A stretch of DNA of 64,000 bases from Spongospora subterranea f. sp. subterranea. Lineage: Eukaryota > Endomyxa: Phytomyxea > Phytomyxea > Plasmodiophorida. The notes below the pieces were generated by a model. That model was not told where the DNA came from. It did no database searches and was given only the letters and a program-made list of their open reading frames with translations. The stretch covers positions 20,342 through 84,341 of the forward strand of contig JAUGWO010000088.1 of NCBI GenBank assembly GCA_049724395.1, read 5' to 3'. The position numbers and the translations under genes are program-made. Shown here piece by piece: positions 47,924 to 58,952 of the stretch; position 1 is the first letter of the stretch, and each line of letters starts with the position of its first letter.

Positions 47924-48262
47924 TGCAGCGGTCGATTTGATTCCCACCGATTTGCAGTAGTTATTATCTGATGAAATGAGAGACTGGGGCTGCGCACCAC
48001 AGCGATGATTAGTCCGCACACTGGTGACTCGTGAGGGGGGGCCTGAAACGAAAATGTGTACACAATGACCAACGTCGTGTGTAGTCGGAGATACAGGACA
48101 GGAATGACGACGACGAGGAGGCCGATGCCGATGCGATTGGGATTCGAATCCACAAAATATCTGTACCTAGGAAATCGACAACAGGGTTCGGATAATATCC
48201 CGTTTGATGCACTGAGATATTTGGTGAACCTCTGCGATGAGCACAGTATATACGGGCGCGTA

Positions 48263-48988
48263 TCAGTGTTCCCTTCTGGGATCGGCTGTGTTTTTATTCG
48301 CTCTGCAACGGTATATTTCGAGAAGGTACTTTTGCAGTTTTTCTGTGGCGGCAGGGCACTTGACATCGACGACCATGTCAACGAATAGTAGTAGCTCGTC
48401 GTTGGACTGATCAAGGAAAGCGCCCTTGGTTGCAGCAGCAAGTATGGTTGCAGAGAACGCTGCTGGAAGACCACTAGCTAGGCATATCTCTCCTCGTTCA
48501 TCACTGAGGATCTCGTTAGTGCAGCAATAGAAAAGGATGGCGTCAGCACAGGTCTTAGCTGCACAATAAACGACGGTCAGGTTATCACCAAATTACTGAA
48601 ATATTGGGGAAATACTGGGGCGTTGAATCATATTTCGAATTTGCGAAGGATCCTCAACAATTCGCTCCATATATTCGGCGATTGAAAGTTCTGGAACTAC
48701 GAATTGATGATGGAACCCATTTTCAATATCGCCTCGGTTTCCCGATCCGGATTGAAGACTGTAGCCAGGGCAATCCGGGCACATGATAGATAAAGGTGCC
48801 TAAGCATCAATGATTAAAGTTGCACGTAAATATTGAATTCCAATCGAGGTTACAGGCACAAGCGATTCCAATGAAAGCACTGGTTCAGGAATAGGCTTCG
48901 GCCGTGGACGACATGCATCTGCCTGATAACTGCAATAAACCAATTGCAAGAGCGGTGCATTATCAACGGTCAAATATAAATTATCCAT
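48263..48988 (-). CDS. Protein of unknown function, multi-exon
   Basis: Two well-coded stretches on the minus strand suggest a gene. The first exon begins at an ATG at 48988 (MDNLYLTVDNAPLLQLVYCS) and probably ends near 48835. A later exon, about 48590-48263, reads TVVYCAAKTCADAILFYCC, EICLASGLPAAFSATILAAA and ELLLFVDMVVDVKCPAATEK. A middle exon near 48760-48690 (FNPDRETEAILKMGS) fits the phase of the first, but the connection onward did not close by hand. I do not recognise the family. The 3' end overlaps nothing and lies 340 bp from the Sec14 start. Confidence 0.45.
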
Positions 48989-49062
48989 ATCGACAATTTA
49001 ACCGGCGTCGATGCAGTTCGATTCCTCTCCCGACGTGTTGGATGGAATGATGAAATACAGTA

Positions 49063-50640
49063 CTCCCTCCGTTCGGATTTAATGGGAACATTGTGCGCGG
49101 ATTTTTGTTGGGAAATAATGGGACATTGTGCATGAATGGCACAATCCAATGAGCAGGTCAGACGATGCACTCTATAAATTCTCACATTAAAAGAAAAATC
49201 ATATAATCAGACAATGTCGACTGCCCGAGCAATTATTCTGACTCTTCATTGAACAATTGGGGTACGAGTTGCCTGCTTCGCTGCCTCAATTGTCTCTGTT
49301 GCGCAGCATAAGTACTCGGGCAGTCGACACTGCTTGATTAAGTGATCCTTGTTCACGTGTGGGATCCGATAATTGTTTCCACCTCCGCATTTCATAGTTT
49401 CGTTCATGCACGAGTGATGAGTTAAGAACACCTTCTTCAATGTATCCTTATCGAGCTCGTGGAAAGCTTCATCAACGGCAGCAATGAGTTCATCGATCGT
49501 ATTCATTGCTTTCGTGTGTTGCAAAGCCTGGATTGCATTGAAAAAACCAAGGTCAAGAACGTTAGTGTCAGGACTGTTTGGTGGCTGACATGTCAAGCGA
49601 ATATTCATGCCCGTCGCCTTGACTGCTTGGTTGAAGGCAGTATCCAATGGGCTAATATGCGGCTTGGCATTGTCCTATTGTATCACAACGGTCGCGCTTT
49701 GAACGGAATTGGGCCATTTACTGCGAATCGCTTGAATAACTTTTCCAATCATCATTTTGGAGTACTGGATTTTGTTGACAGATTCAATATTTTTGGTGAC
49801 CAAAGTGCCTGCTGGTCTGTTTTTACTTCCTCGCTTGGCAGGTTCTTGGTAGACAAACGGCCAGATCCCAATTTTTCCGTTAAACCATTGATTCCTGGCT
49901 GAATACCATCTAGGTTTAGCAACAGCGGCAAGAAATATAACCTTAGTAATGAATCTCTTGCGTTTGCAAGTACGGTGTGGTGGTTCTTCATCAGCGGCCA
50001 AGTAGTACCTGGCAGACGTCTTGGAGATATTGAACCACTTCTCGTCGACATGAACGTGATCATACATATCCTGGAAGTGTGGGGCACCAAGAGCAACACT
50101 TCCTTGATCCAACAATGACAAGCAATACTCGAGTCGAGCTTTTTTGTTGGCGTCGGTCAGGAAAGGCTTCACAGCATTAGTGTTCGGCTTTACAATCCCC
50201 TCCTTGATACGACCATGCAAAGTGGCCACCCCAATGTTTGATGCATGCGCCATCGATCGAATGTTGCACCGAAGCCTCAAGGGGATCGCTTGAATCTCAG
50301 CTGAACCTATGGCATTTCGTTTCCGTCCGACCTTTCCAATCTTGCGACTTGTAAAGTCAGTTGCGATGGATCCGTTTTCTTTCGATTTCCGTCCTTGTGA
50401 CCAGATATTCGAAACAACCTTCCGCGTTATCAAGAACTCGGTTGCAGCAGCGTTCATAGCGCCGTACCGGAGGTTTCCATCAACCGTGCGTTCAAGCATA
50501 AACTCGTAAACATTTCGCCGTTGTTCAGGAGTCAGTTCTTTGCCCTTAGAACCAATCCTTCTGTTGTCCAAGTTCCCATTGTCTTCCATTGATGCAAACC
50601 GGTACTCCAAATATTGTCCTTAAAACTAGCAGCACTCGGG
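49063..50640 (-). mobile_element. Plant-type mariner (DD39D) element, 5' end truncated
   Basis: Contains the transposase at 49246-50588 and, at the 3' side (49063-49087), a terminal inverted repeat starting CTCCCTCCGTTCGGATTT next to a TA. This sequence is strikingly like the ends of plant mariner and Stowaway elements. No matching repeat was found on the other side; the element seems cut where the Ty3 fragment begins at about 50.73 kb. Confidence 0.75.
49246..50588 (-). pseudogene. Mariner-like transposase, DD39D
   Basis: About 447 codons from the ATG at 50588. N-terminal helix-turn-helix region (TPEQRRNVYEFMLER, then HASNIGVATLHGRI); catalytic aspartates in HVHVDEKWFN, QDNAKPHISP and NVLDLGFF. 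The spacing between the second and third is 39 residues, the DD39D signature of plant-type mariners; the block SPDTNVLDLGFFNAIQ is typical. The frame is intact over its length apart from one in-frame TAG (49677-49675) where the family has Gln, just before DNAKPH. So a recent loss, or a read-through candidate. Confidence 0.88.
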
Positions 50641-50728
50641 AAAACATATCTCACCGACGGTGACTTCCCGCCAAAAATGATTGTTACAGGCTTGGAAAGC
50701 CAGTGCAAAAACCTTTATTATAGCCTGC

Positions 50729-51172
50729 TCACGGTGCAGGAGTGAATTTACAAGAGTAATAAGCTACAGGATGTAAGCCATCGGGGTGTTGTTGAGATAA
50801 TATAGCGCCCAGGGCAAAATCGGATGTATCGGCCTCCACTACAATATCCAATTCGGGATCAAAATGGCGTAGGACCGGCGCCGAGACGAAAGCAGACTTC
50901 AAAGATTGGAATGAAGCTTCGGTATTGGAATTCCACTGGTATGGGACGTTATTATTCGTTAAAGAGAATAGGGGATGAGTGATGCAAGAATAATTTTGGA
51001 TGAAACCGCGGTAGAAATTCGCAAACCCCAAAAATGATTGGAGTTCTTTGACTGATTTAGGAACTGGCCATGTAATGATAGCAGAAATCCGTTCAGGATC
51101 CATAAACAAACCACGAGATGAACTGGGCAAATACTCTAACGAGTTCCGTTTACTAGCGCAGGATGTTGACAC
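50729..51172 (-). mobile_element. Ty3-type retrotransposon fragment (RT-RNase H junction)
   Basis: About 147 codons with WPVPKSVKELQSFLGFANFY, FSLTNNNVPYQW and EADTSDFALGAILSQQ, the thumb-to-RNase H region of Ty3 elements. No terminal repeats. A truncated piece, followed at higher coordinates by Gag pieces in a palindrome. Confidence 0.85.
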
Positions 51173-51595
51173 ACAGTCGACTTTTATCCACCAATACCGA
51201 CAGGGTCTAAGTCCAGACCTTCAGCGCATGTTGATCCTGGCCGAAGGAACCGGGAACCCGTTCAACACGCTTGACCAACTCGTGACGACAACGACGTCCT
51301 TTCATTCTAAGATGGAATCTCTCCGCCCCACACCCGTTCGGGCCCACCAGCACGAACTGGCCAGGTTATGATAGCAGGGGCGGAGAGATTCCATCTTAGA
51401 ATGAAAGGACGTCGTTGTCGTCACGAGTTGGTCAAGCGTGTTGAACAGGTTCCCGGTTCCTTCGGCCAGGATCAACATGCGCTGAAGGTCTGGACTTAGA
51501 CCCTGTCGGTATTGGTGGATAAAAGTCGACCGTGTCCAGTCAACATCCTGCGCTAGTAAACGGAACTCGTTAGAGCATTTGCCCAGTTGATCATT
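51117..51595. repeat. Near-perfect palindrome made of Ty3 Gag fragments
   Basis: A Gag segment on the plus strand (about 51117-51328, FIHQYRQGLSPDLQRMLILA) is repeated on the minus strand (about 51374-51595) with only a few differences, around a spacer of about 45 bp. Arms of about 210 bp. The high identity means the inversion is far younger than the decay seen in the other fossils. Broken fragment. Confidence 0.85.
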
Positions 51596-51626
51596 TACCA
51601 TGGTCAAACGGCGTAATGCATGGGGT

Positions 51627-51735
51627 CCTAAATATAGGTGTAGCCCGTTGGACAGGCTCGTATGGTAGAGCTAATAGTGGGATGAGGTAAAAGTGACGTT
51701 GAATATGTTCGGCCAGGGTTCGAACCCTCCAGCAT
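51627..51735 (+). repeat. SINE-like element with tRNA-type promoter boxes
   Basis: The sequence has an A-box-like GCTCGTATGGTAGAGC (51656-51671) and a perfect B-box-like GGTTCGAACCC (51717-51727). The 5' part (TAAATATAGGT...CCCGTTGGACA...) recurs at 61809-61902 and partly at 58835-58890. No cloverleaf with an acceptor stem could be drawn, so a tRNA-derived SINE is more likely than a tRNA gene. Confidence 0.5.
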
Positions 51736-51760
51736 TTCTCGAATCTAAAAAACACCGCAT

Positions 51761-52380
51761 TCAGCGGCGCCAAGCGTATTGGCGAGAATATATATTTGAA
51801 ACCTTGCTTAGTGGCAAATTGTATCGCGATAGCAGGTGAATCATCTCACGCTCTTCCGTTTTCAAGTTCGATAAAAGATTAATTTGATGTAAGCCTCCAA
51901 CTGGCGTGATCAACGCATTATTGATGATGTGGTTGTGATCCATGCATCTGTGATTGATGACATAGTCCCCTGCCTTTCGATCGAATGTCAGATTGACATA
52001 CCAACTGCAAGTGGATTTTAGTCGTTCCTCTTTCGGTGATCCTTGATCCCTATAGTTGCAATAGATTTTGGCGCGCTGCCAAATTTTGGATCCAGCTCCT
52101 TGTATTGGATGGGGATTAAGCACCGAAAATTGATTGCAAGTTACATGCGACGACGAACCTAGAAATGAAGGAGGCTAAGCAGCGAAACAGGGTGCGAATT
52201 ACACCCAAACACAAACCCGTTAGCAAGAGCGAACTCGCGTGCATGTTGAACAATGATATCAGGCGATAAGAAATGGCTGCTCACCGCCAACACTTCGGAT
52301 TCGATTGACATGTGGAGCTCGTGGAAAATAGTTACTCCTAACAACGCGGGTCGTCTAAATATTGAATTAAAGGAGGGCAC
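51761..52380 (-). pseudogene. Mutator-type transposase N-terminal (FAR1-like) fragment
   Basis: Two minus-strand pieces: 52380-52159 with SPDIIVQHAREFALANGFVFG and 52123-51761 with KSTCSWYVNLTFDRKAG then NHRCMDHNHIINNALITP. Aromatic-rich start, C...H-x-H block and spacing are those of the FAR1/WRKY-GCM-type DNA-binding domain of MULEs. The catalytic domain is absent. The fragment lies between the Ty3 pieces and the ankyrin genes. Confidence 0.55.
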
Positions 52381-52692
52381 TCCATCGAGTCTACTGTACT
52401 ACTGTGCCGCGCCGCGTCCGGGACAAAAGGAGAGGTTCGAGTCGGGGTATTGCATTCACCAAAGTTTGAGGCCACGACATCTAGGCGAGCTCTCTTGGAT
52501 ATGGGAGGAGACGCAATTGGGGAGAAGTTTCTATGGCAAGGATCGACGGCACCGTCATCCCAAAAAATCTAAGTTAATCCACTGGGGCACTTATTTTTGG
52601 GTGGACTGTAGTCCACGCGTGGACAAAATATTGCACTCTAATTGCGGTGTAGTGTATTGAAAGAGTTCGTCATAAAACTGGGCCAATGGGGC

Positions 52693-55600
52693 TCAATGAG
52701 CGCGACAAGGGCAAATGCCACCATCGTCAAGCACATTTCGCTGCCGCCACACCGCACATATATTTGGCGCGACCGCGCCCAAATTTCGCGCGACCTCGCC
52801 CACGCTGTCGGGCGAACGCGCCAACATTTCGGGCGACCGCGCCACACGAACAGTATCAGCATCATCGGTATGTGTCTTAACATCCAGATTCGACAAAAAC
52901 TCAACAATGCTTTTTCTGCAATTAAGAGAGATCAGATATAAAATGGGGGTGAACCATAAACAACCAATAATTACAACCAACCGATCAAGCTGTTTTGCCA
53001 CATCGAGAGGAGTCATCCCTTGCGGGTTCTGGTGGGTGAGTATATTGAAACCAAGCCAATGGCGTATGCGGCCTCGTAGATCTTTACAACTGTGAGATCT
53101 CAATAAAAAAATTTGGATAATCAGACGGAAATCGCCAATATACATTCCAAGTCGACGTAATGTGAGAATCGCAAGACGATCCTGGATCAGTTTATCCGCT
53201 TTAAGTATCTCCTTAATAATATCGACACTCCTGTGAAATCCTAATCAGTGATTGTGGATCTTATAAACAATTGGGCGGTATACATGTTGTTCATAATGGC
53301 ATGGTGCAACGCTGTATGGCCCGAAATTGTTGCAGAAGAAGGATTAGCACCGCGCTGCAACAGGAAAATTATAAAAGCTTCTTTTCCTTCTCTGCAAAAC
53401 ACTGGTTATTCGGATTTTATCAGTTTAGAACGAAGGTCACCAACTCAATGCGTGATAAGATTGCCACATGTAGAAGTAAATCTACACCTTGGCTCGGAGG
53501 ATCGACTTCCATTTTGGTTTGCTCCAAAAGCCTCGTAACGATATCAAACCTGATGCCAATATCAATATGCCAGAGATTTTGATCAAAATTAACATACAAT
53601 CCACAATGTGTGGCCTCGACGAGTAAAGTCATTGCGCCGCTCCCAATTAATTGAGCATTAGCTCCCTTATTCAGGAGATATTGGGCAACATTTGAGCTGA
53701 TCAAGACAGAGATTAGAGATACTCAATGGGATCACAGAAATTTAGGACATACGATTGTGATCGAACAGCTTGATGAAGCGCTGTTCTCCCCTGCCGGTTT
53801 TGAATGTCAATTAGATCCGGATTGATGTCGAGGATCTTGGTGACAGTATTCACCCTGTCAGTCTGTCAGATAATGTGTGTTCTCATATAAATGGGCACCA
53901 TACAGGCCATAAGCAGCAGCGGCGTGCAATGCTGTGTCCCCATTTATATCGGCTAAAGCTGGATTGGCGCCATGCTCCAATAGAATCATGGCCACCTCCT
54001 CCCTAAACAAATACAATATCAGAGGATTCGTATAATAATATAAATGGGCATATGAACAGCAGCGGCGTGCAATGTATATCGGCTATAGCGGGAGCAAGAT
54101 TATCAGCGCTCAGCCAAAAATTCCAAAATACAATGGTGATTCCATAGCAAGATGAAAATGCAATTCGGATTGATGTCGAGGATTGCTGACAATATTCACC
54201 CTTTCAGGCTGTCAGATAATGTGTGTTCTCATATAAATGGCATCATACAGGCCATGAACAGCAGCGGCGTGCAATGCTGTCTCCCCATTTTCATCGGATA
54301 TAGCGGGATTGGCGCCATGCTCCAATAGAATCATGGCCACCTCCTCCCTAAACAATTGTCAGAGGATTCAATAAAGATCAGCGGAAAATTCGAAAATACG
54401 ATTGTGATCGAACAGCAAGAAGAAGCGCAGTGCTAAAATCATTGCATTGAATGTCAACTAGATTCTGATTGATGTCGAGGATCTTGGTGACAGTATTCAC
54501 CCTGTCAGTCTGTCAGATAATGTGTGTTGTCATATAAATGGGCATCATACAGCCATTAGCAGCAGCGGCGTGCAATGCTGTCTCCCCATTTATATCGGCT
54601 AAAGCAGGATTGGCGCCATGCTCCAATAGAATCATGGCCACCTCCTCCCTAAACAATTATCAGAGGATTCAATAAAGATCAGCGGAAAATTCGAAAATAC
54701 GATTGTGATCGAACAGCAAGAAGAAGCGCAGTGCTAAAATCATTGCATTGAATGTCAACTCGATCCGGATTGATGTCGAGGATCTTGGTGACAGTATTCA
54801 CCCTGTCAGGCTGTCAGATAATGTGTGTTCTCATATAAATGGGCATCATACCAGCCATTAGCAACAGCGGCGTGCAATGCTGTCTCCCCATTTATATCGG
54901 CTAAAGCAGGATTGGCGCCATGCTCCAATAGAATCATGGCCACCTCCTCCCTAAACAATTATCAGAGCACTCAATAACGCTGAGCGAAAATTTCAAAAAT
55001 ACGATTGCGATCGAAAAGCAAGAAGAAGCGCTGTTCTCCCAAACTGGTTTTGAATGTCAATAGGTTGAGGCTCCAAGGTCAAGATCATTGTGATAACAAC
55101 AAACCTGTGAGGCTGTCAGTTAATGTTTGTTCTTATATGAATATCATCATACCAGCGATTAGCAACAGCGATGTGCAATGCTGTATCGCCATTTTTATCG
55201 GTAATAGCAGGTGGCGCCCCTCACCAATAGAATCCTCGTGACCTGTTGCCTATACAGTAATCAGAGGATTCAATAAAACTCTTGGAAAAATTCGAAAATA
55301 CGATGGTGATTCCATTGCAAGATGAAGCGCTGTGCTCATATCATTTGTTGTCAAGTTAATTCCGGATTGATATCGAGGATCTTGGTGACAATGTTCACCC
55401 TGTCAGGCTGTCAGATAATGTGTGTTCTCATATAAATGTGCATCATACAGGCCATTAGCAGCAGCGGCGTGCAATGCTGTCTCCCCATTTTATCGGCTAA
55501 CAGCTGGATTGGCGCCACGCTCCAATAGAATCATGGCCACCTCCTCCCTAAACAATTATTAGAGGATTCAATAATGCTTAGCGAAAAATTCGAAAATACG

Positions 55601-57945
55601 ATTGTGATTCTATAGCAAGATGAAGCGTAGTGCTACAATCATTGATTCTGAAGTTACTGTAATTGGGATTGCTGTCCAAGATCTTGATGACAGTATTCAC
55701 CCTGTCAGACTGTCAGATAATGTGTTGTGGTCTCGTATAATAATATAAATGGGCATCATACCAGCCATTAGCAACAGCGGCGTGCAATGCTGTCTCCCCA
55801 TTTATATCGGCTATAGCTGGATTGGCGCCATGCTCCAATAGAATCATGGCCACCTCCTCCCCACTAAACAATTATCAGAGGATTCAATACAGCTCAGGCA
55901 AAAATTCGAAATACGATGGTGATTGGATAGCAAAATGAAGCGCTGTTCTCCCATCTTTGTTTCGTAATTGAATGCCATTCGGATTGATGTCGAGGATCTT
56001 GGTGACAATATTCACCCTTTCAGGCTGTCAGATAATGTGTGTTCTCATATAAATGGGCATCATACAGGCCATAAGCAGCAGCGGCGTGCAATGCTGTCTC
56101 CCCATTTTCATCGGATATAGCGGGATTGGCGCCATGCTCCAATAGAATCGTCACCACCTCCTCCCTAAACAATGGTCAGAGGATTCAATAAAGATGAGCG
56201 AAAAATTCGAAGATACGATTGTGATCCACAGCAAGAAGAAGCGCAGTGCTAAGATCATTGAATTGAATGTCAACTAGATCCGGATTGATGTCGAGGATCT
56301 TGGTGACAGTATTCACCCTGTCAGGCTGTCAGATAATGTGTGTTCTCAAATAAATGGGCACCATACATGCCATTAGCAGCAGCGGCGTGCAATGCTGTCT
56401 CCCCATTTATATCGGCTAAAGCTGGATTGGCGCCATGCTCCAATAGAATCATGGCCACCTCCTCCCTAAACGATTATCAGAGGACTCAATAACGCTGAGT
56501 TAAGTTCAAAAATACGATTGCGATCGAACAGCAAGAAGAAGTGCTGTTCTCCCAAACTGGTTTTGAATGTCAATGGGTTGAGGCTCCAAGGTCAAGATCA
56601 TTGTGATAACAACAAACCTGTGAGGCTGTCAGTTATTATGTTTGTTCTTATATATATATCATCATACCAGCCATTAGCAACAGCGATGTGCAATGCTGTA
56701 TCCCCATTTTTATCGGTAATAGCAGGATTGGCGCCCCTCACCAATAGAATGCTCGTGACCTGTTGCCTATACAGAAATCAGAGGATTCAATAAAGCTCTT
56801 CAAAAAATTCGAAAATACGATGGTGATTCCATAGCAAGATGAAGCGCTGTGCTCATATCATTTGTTGTTAAGTTAATTAGATTCGGATTGATGTCGAGGA
56901 TCTTGATGACAGTATTCACCCTGTCAGACTGTCAGATAATGTGTGTTGTCATATAAATGGGCATCATACAGGCCATTAGCAGCAGCGGCGTGCAATGCTG
57001 TCATTCCAAGTCTATCGACTAAAGCTGGATTGGCGCCATTCTCCAAAAGAATCATGCCGGCACTGATAACAAAAAACGATTGTGATCGCAAGGCAAGATG
57101 AAGCGCTGTGTGGCCTTCATGGTTTTGAAGGTCAATAGGATTGCGGCCCAAGAAATTGATGATAGTTTGTGACCTGTTAGGATGTCAGGACATAAAAAGT
57201 TGATTTACATATCAATGAACATCATACCAGCCTTTAGCAGCAGAGTTGATGTGCAAGATCTTTCTGACAATATTAATCCTGTCAGGCTGTCAGATAATGG
57301 ATTCTCACACATAAATGGGCATCAGACCGGAGATTCAAAACAGCGGCGTGCAATGCTGTATTTCCAGATTCATCGCGTATAGCTGGATTGGCGCCCTTTT
57401 CTAGTAAAAACATGGCGACATGTTCCCTGAACAATTATCAGAGGATTTAATGGAGCTCAATGAAAAACTCAAATATACCTCGGTGATCGCACAGCAAGAT
57501 GAAGCGCTGTGCTCCTATCATTTCTCTGAATGTTAATTAGACCCGGATTGATGTTGAGGATCTTGGTGACAGTATTCACCCTGTCAAGCTGTCAAATAAT
57601 GTGTGTCCTCATGAAAATGGGCATCATACCAGCCGTTAGCAGCAGCGGCGTGCAATGCTGTGCTCCCATGTTCGTCGATTAAAGCTGGGTTAGCGCCCAT
57701 ATTCAAATAGTTCAAGGCGTCCTGTTCGCTATAATAATGACAAAAACAGAGATCAGGAAAACAAGAACAACTCTGAGACAAATCACTAACTTGTCGTTGT
57801 GAAGCGCCTGAACGAGCACGACTCTGCCAGGTTCAACAGGTTGAGCCACAGCTCTATTGTTCAGCAATAAGAAGGAGCGGATTGTAAAAATTCTCAAATA
57901 TTACCCTAATATGGCTGAGCTGGGCGATAGGGGGAAATGGCTCAT
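52693..57945 (-). CDS. Ankyrin-repeat protein A, long paralogue with about 13 two-exon modules
   Basis: A large multi-exon gene. First exon at 57945 (MSHFPLSPSSAIL), then an exon with RVVLVQALHND, then an ankyrin array to about 53740, and a non-array 3' part shared with paralogues B and C. Each array exon is about 100 nt and codes one 33-residue ankyrin repeat; introns are about 49-55 nt in the same phase. The two repeat types alternate: EEVAMILLEHGANPALADEN / GETALHAAAA and RVNTVTKILDINPDLIDIQ / GRTALHLAMESQS. The 3' part holds an unusual ankyrin (QYLLNKGANAQLIGSGAMTL), a TPLDVAKQLDR repeat, and a C-terminal tail KSIVEFLS...ARSPEMLARSPD. About 30 ankyrin repeats in all. A few modules look frame-damaged or truncated (for example near 54063). 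Protein-protein binding is inferred from the repeats. Confidence 0.8.
53740..57730 (-). repeat. Tandem array of ~302-bp two-exon ankyrin modules with higher-order structure
   Basis: The marker GGCGTGCAATGCTGT (reverse of ACAGCATTGCACGCC) recurs near 53918, 54264, 54566, 54868, 55165, 55466, 55772, 56084, 56383, 56685, 56988, 57345 and 57645, so the period is about 302 bp. A partial unit lies near 54063. Modules at 55.03-55.35 kb and 56.54-56.87 kb share variants found nowhere else (GTTGAGGCTCCAAGGTCAAG, CTCGTGACCTGTTGCCT); the offset is about 1513 bp, or five modules. Confidence 0.9.
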
Positions 57946-58095
57946 TATCAACACCAGTAGCATCACAACGGTCTCCTTATACAATCGTCCAAACATCCTT
58001 AACCAATAACCTAAAAATCATCCGGCAGCTGTTGAGATTGGCGGGAACATCTCCGTACGGGGTCCGGGATCAAGTGGTCTCATGTCCGGACATCA
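57946..58095 (-). promoter_or_regulatory. Conserved upstream region of ankyrin paralogue A (putative promoter)
   Basis: About 130 bp directly upstream of the start is nearly the same as 60460-60600 upstream of paralogue B (for example CGGTCTCCTTATACAATCGT, then CAGCNGTTGAGATTGGCG). The identity stops beyond that, so the duplication unit included this stretch. A promoter role is inference. Confidence 0.55.
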
Positions 58096-58319
58096 TGCCC
58101 TGCCGTACTTAACAAAAACAACACGTGGCCTATTTTCAAAATGTGATTGACTTGATGTTAAAAGGTGCAAAATTTGACCAAGAAAGGTGTGAGAGGCGAT
58201 ATTCGACTTTAATCTAGCTCAATAGCTTGCTGGTTGGCCACCAGGGACTTGTAAACCCCATTTTCTTTTTGCTTTGCAAGATACGAAGCTAGAGCAGCGA
58301 CTGAGCTTTACATCGGTGA

Positions 58320-58520
58320 TCTTACCCATACGTGGCGTTGGCCCTGAAGATTGTTGATGATAGCTTGTCAATCACCTCCTCAGTAGCTTCTTCCTTCCAT
58401 TGTATCACGTGTCTGCGGTCAACTTTGAACTTGCCTGCGGGACCGGGACCTAAACGCGTTTTCCATGACACATAACGCTTCTTTAACGACTGCTTCAGTG
58501 GCTTGTTCGTAATCAAGTCT
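58320..58520 (-). pseudogene. Pogo-type transposase C-terminal scrap
   Basis: A 64-codon minus-strand frame, TNKPLKQSLKKRYVSWKTRL, resembles the end of the transposase at 45.4 kb (NKPLKQHIRNA) and continues with a V...W/EEA..V block of the same layout. Only the C-terminal part is present. It sits between ankyrin paralogues A and B. Confidence 0.5.
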
Positions 58521-58834
58521 CAAATTTGAATCAAACAGGTGCATCCTGGTCCAAGGCCGCCCAAAGTGATGAAACACCGACTCCGCCTGAGCAGAATACC
58601 GCTTTTCCTGGACCTCCGCCCATCGCTGGGTACCCGGGATTGACAAGAACCGCTTCATGACAACAAACCTTGAAGAGCGAACAGAAATGGGAGTCGGTTC
58701 CAATGGCGTGACCACTGGGCCCTCAAGATGAAAACCGCGCGCATTTTTTTCAAGGGGAAATGGGGGAAAATCGCTCGAGGGTTAATAAACCACCGCAAAA
58801 CACTTTATTACAGCAGATTCGGTTCAATACCTGA

Positions 58835-58890
58835 CAGTGTGGTATATAGCCAATAGTGTGGGTTGGTAAAGGGTGCAGCCCACACTCATT
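58835..58890. repeat. Partial copy of the SINE-like element
   Basis: Matches the middle of the element at 61809-61902 (ATAGCCAATAGTGTGGGTTGGTAAA). It lies 60-120 bp beyond the 3' end of paralogue B. Confidence 0.5.
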
Positions 58891-58952
58891 ATTCTATTTC
58901 TGGAAAGAGCTCGCCATCAAAAAACAATTGGTAATGTACTCAGCGAGCGCAA

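Noticed and set aside
48604-48786. 60-codon plus-strand frame (MGKYWGVESYFEFAKDPQQF)
   Set aside because: It looks protein-like, but the opposite strand carries exons of the gene at 48263-48988 that match splice phases better; no family was recognised.
51650-51730. A tRNA gene
   Set aside because: A- and B-box-like segments are present, but no acceptor stem or anticodon arm could be paired; related copies lack the B box.
53740-57730. CRISPR-like array or plain satellite
   Set aside because: The period is 302 bp, and the units code ankyrin repeats with splice sites in conserved phase.
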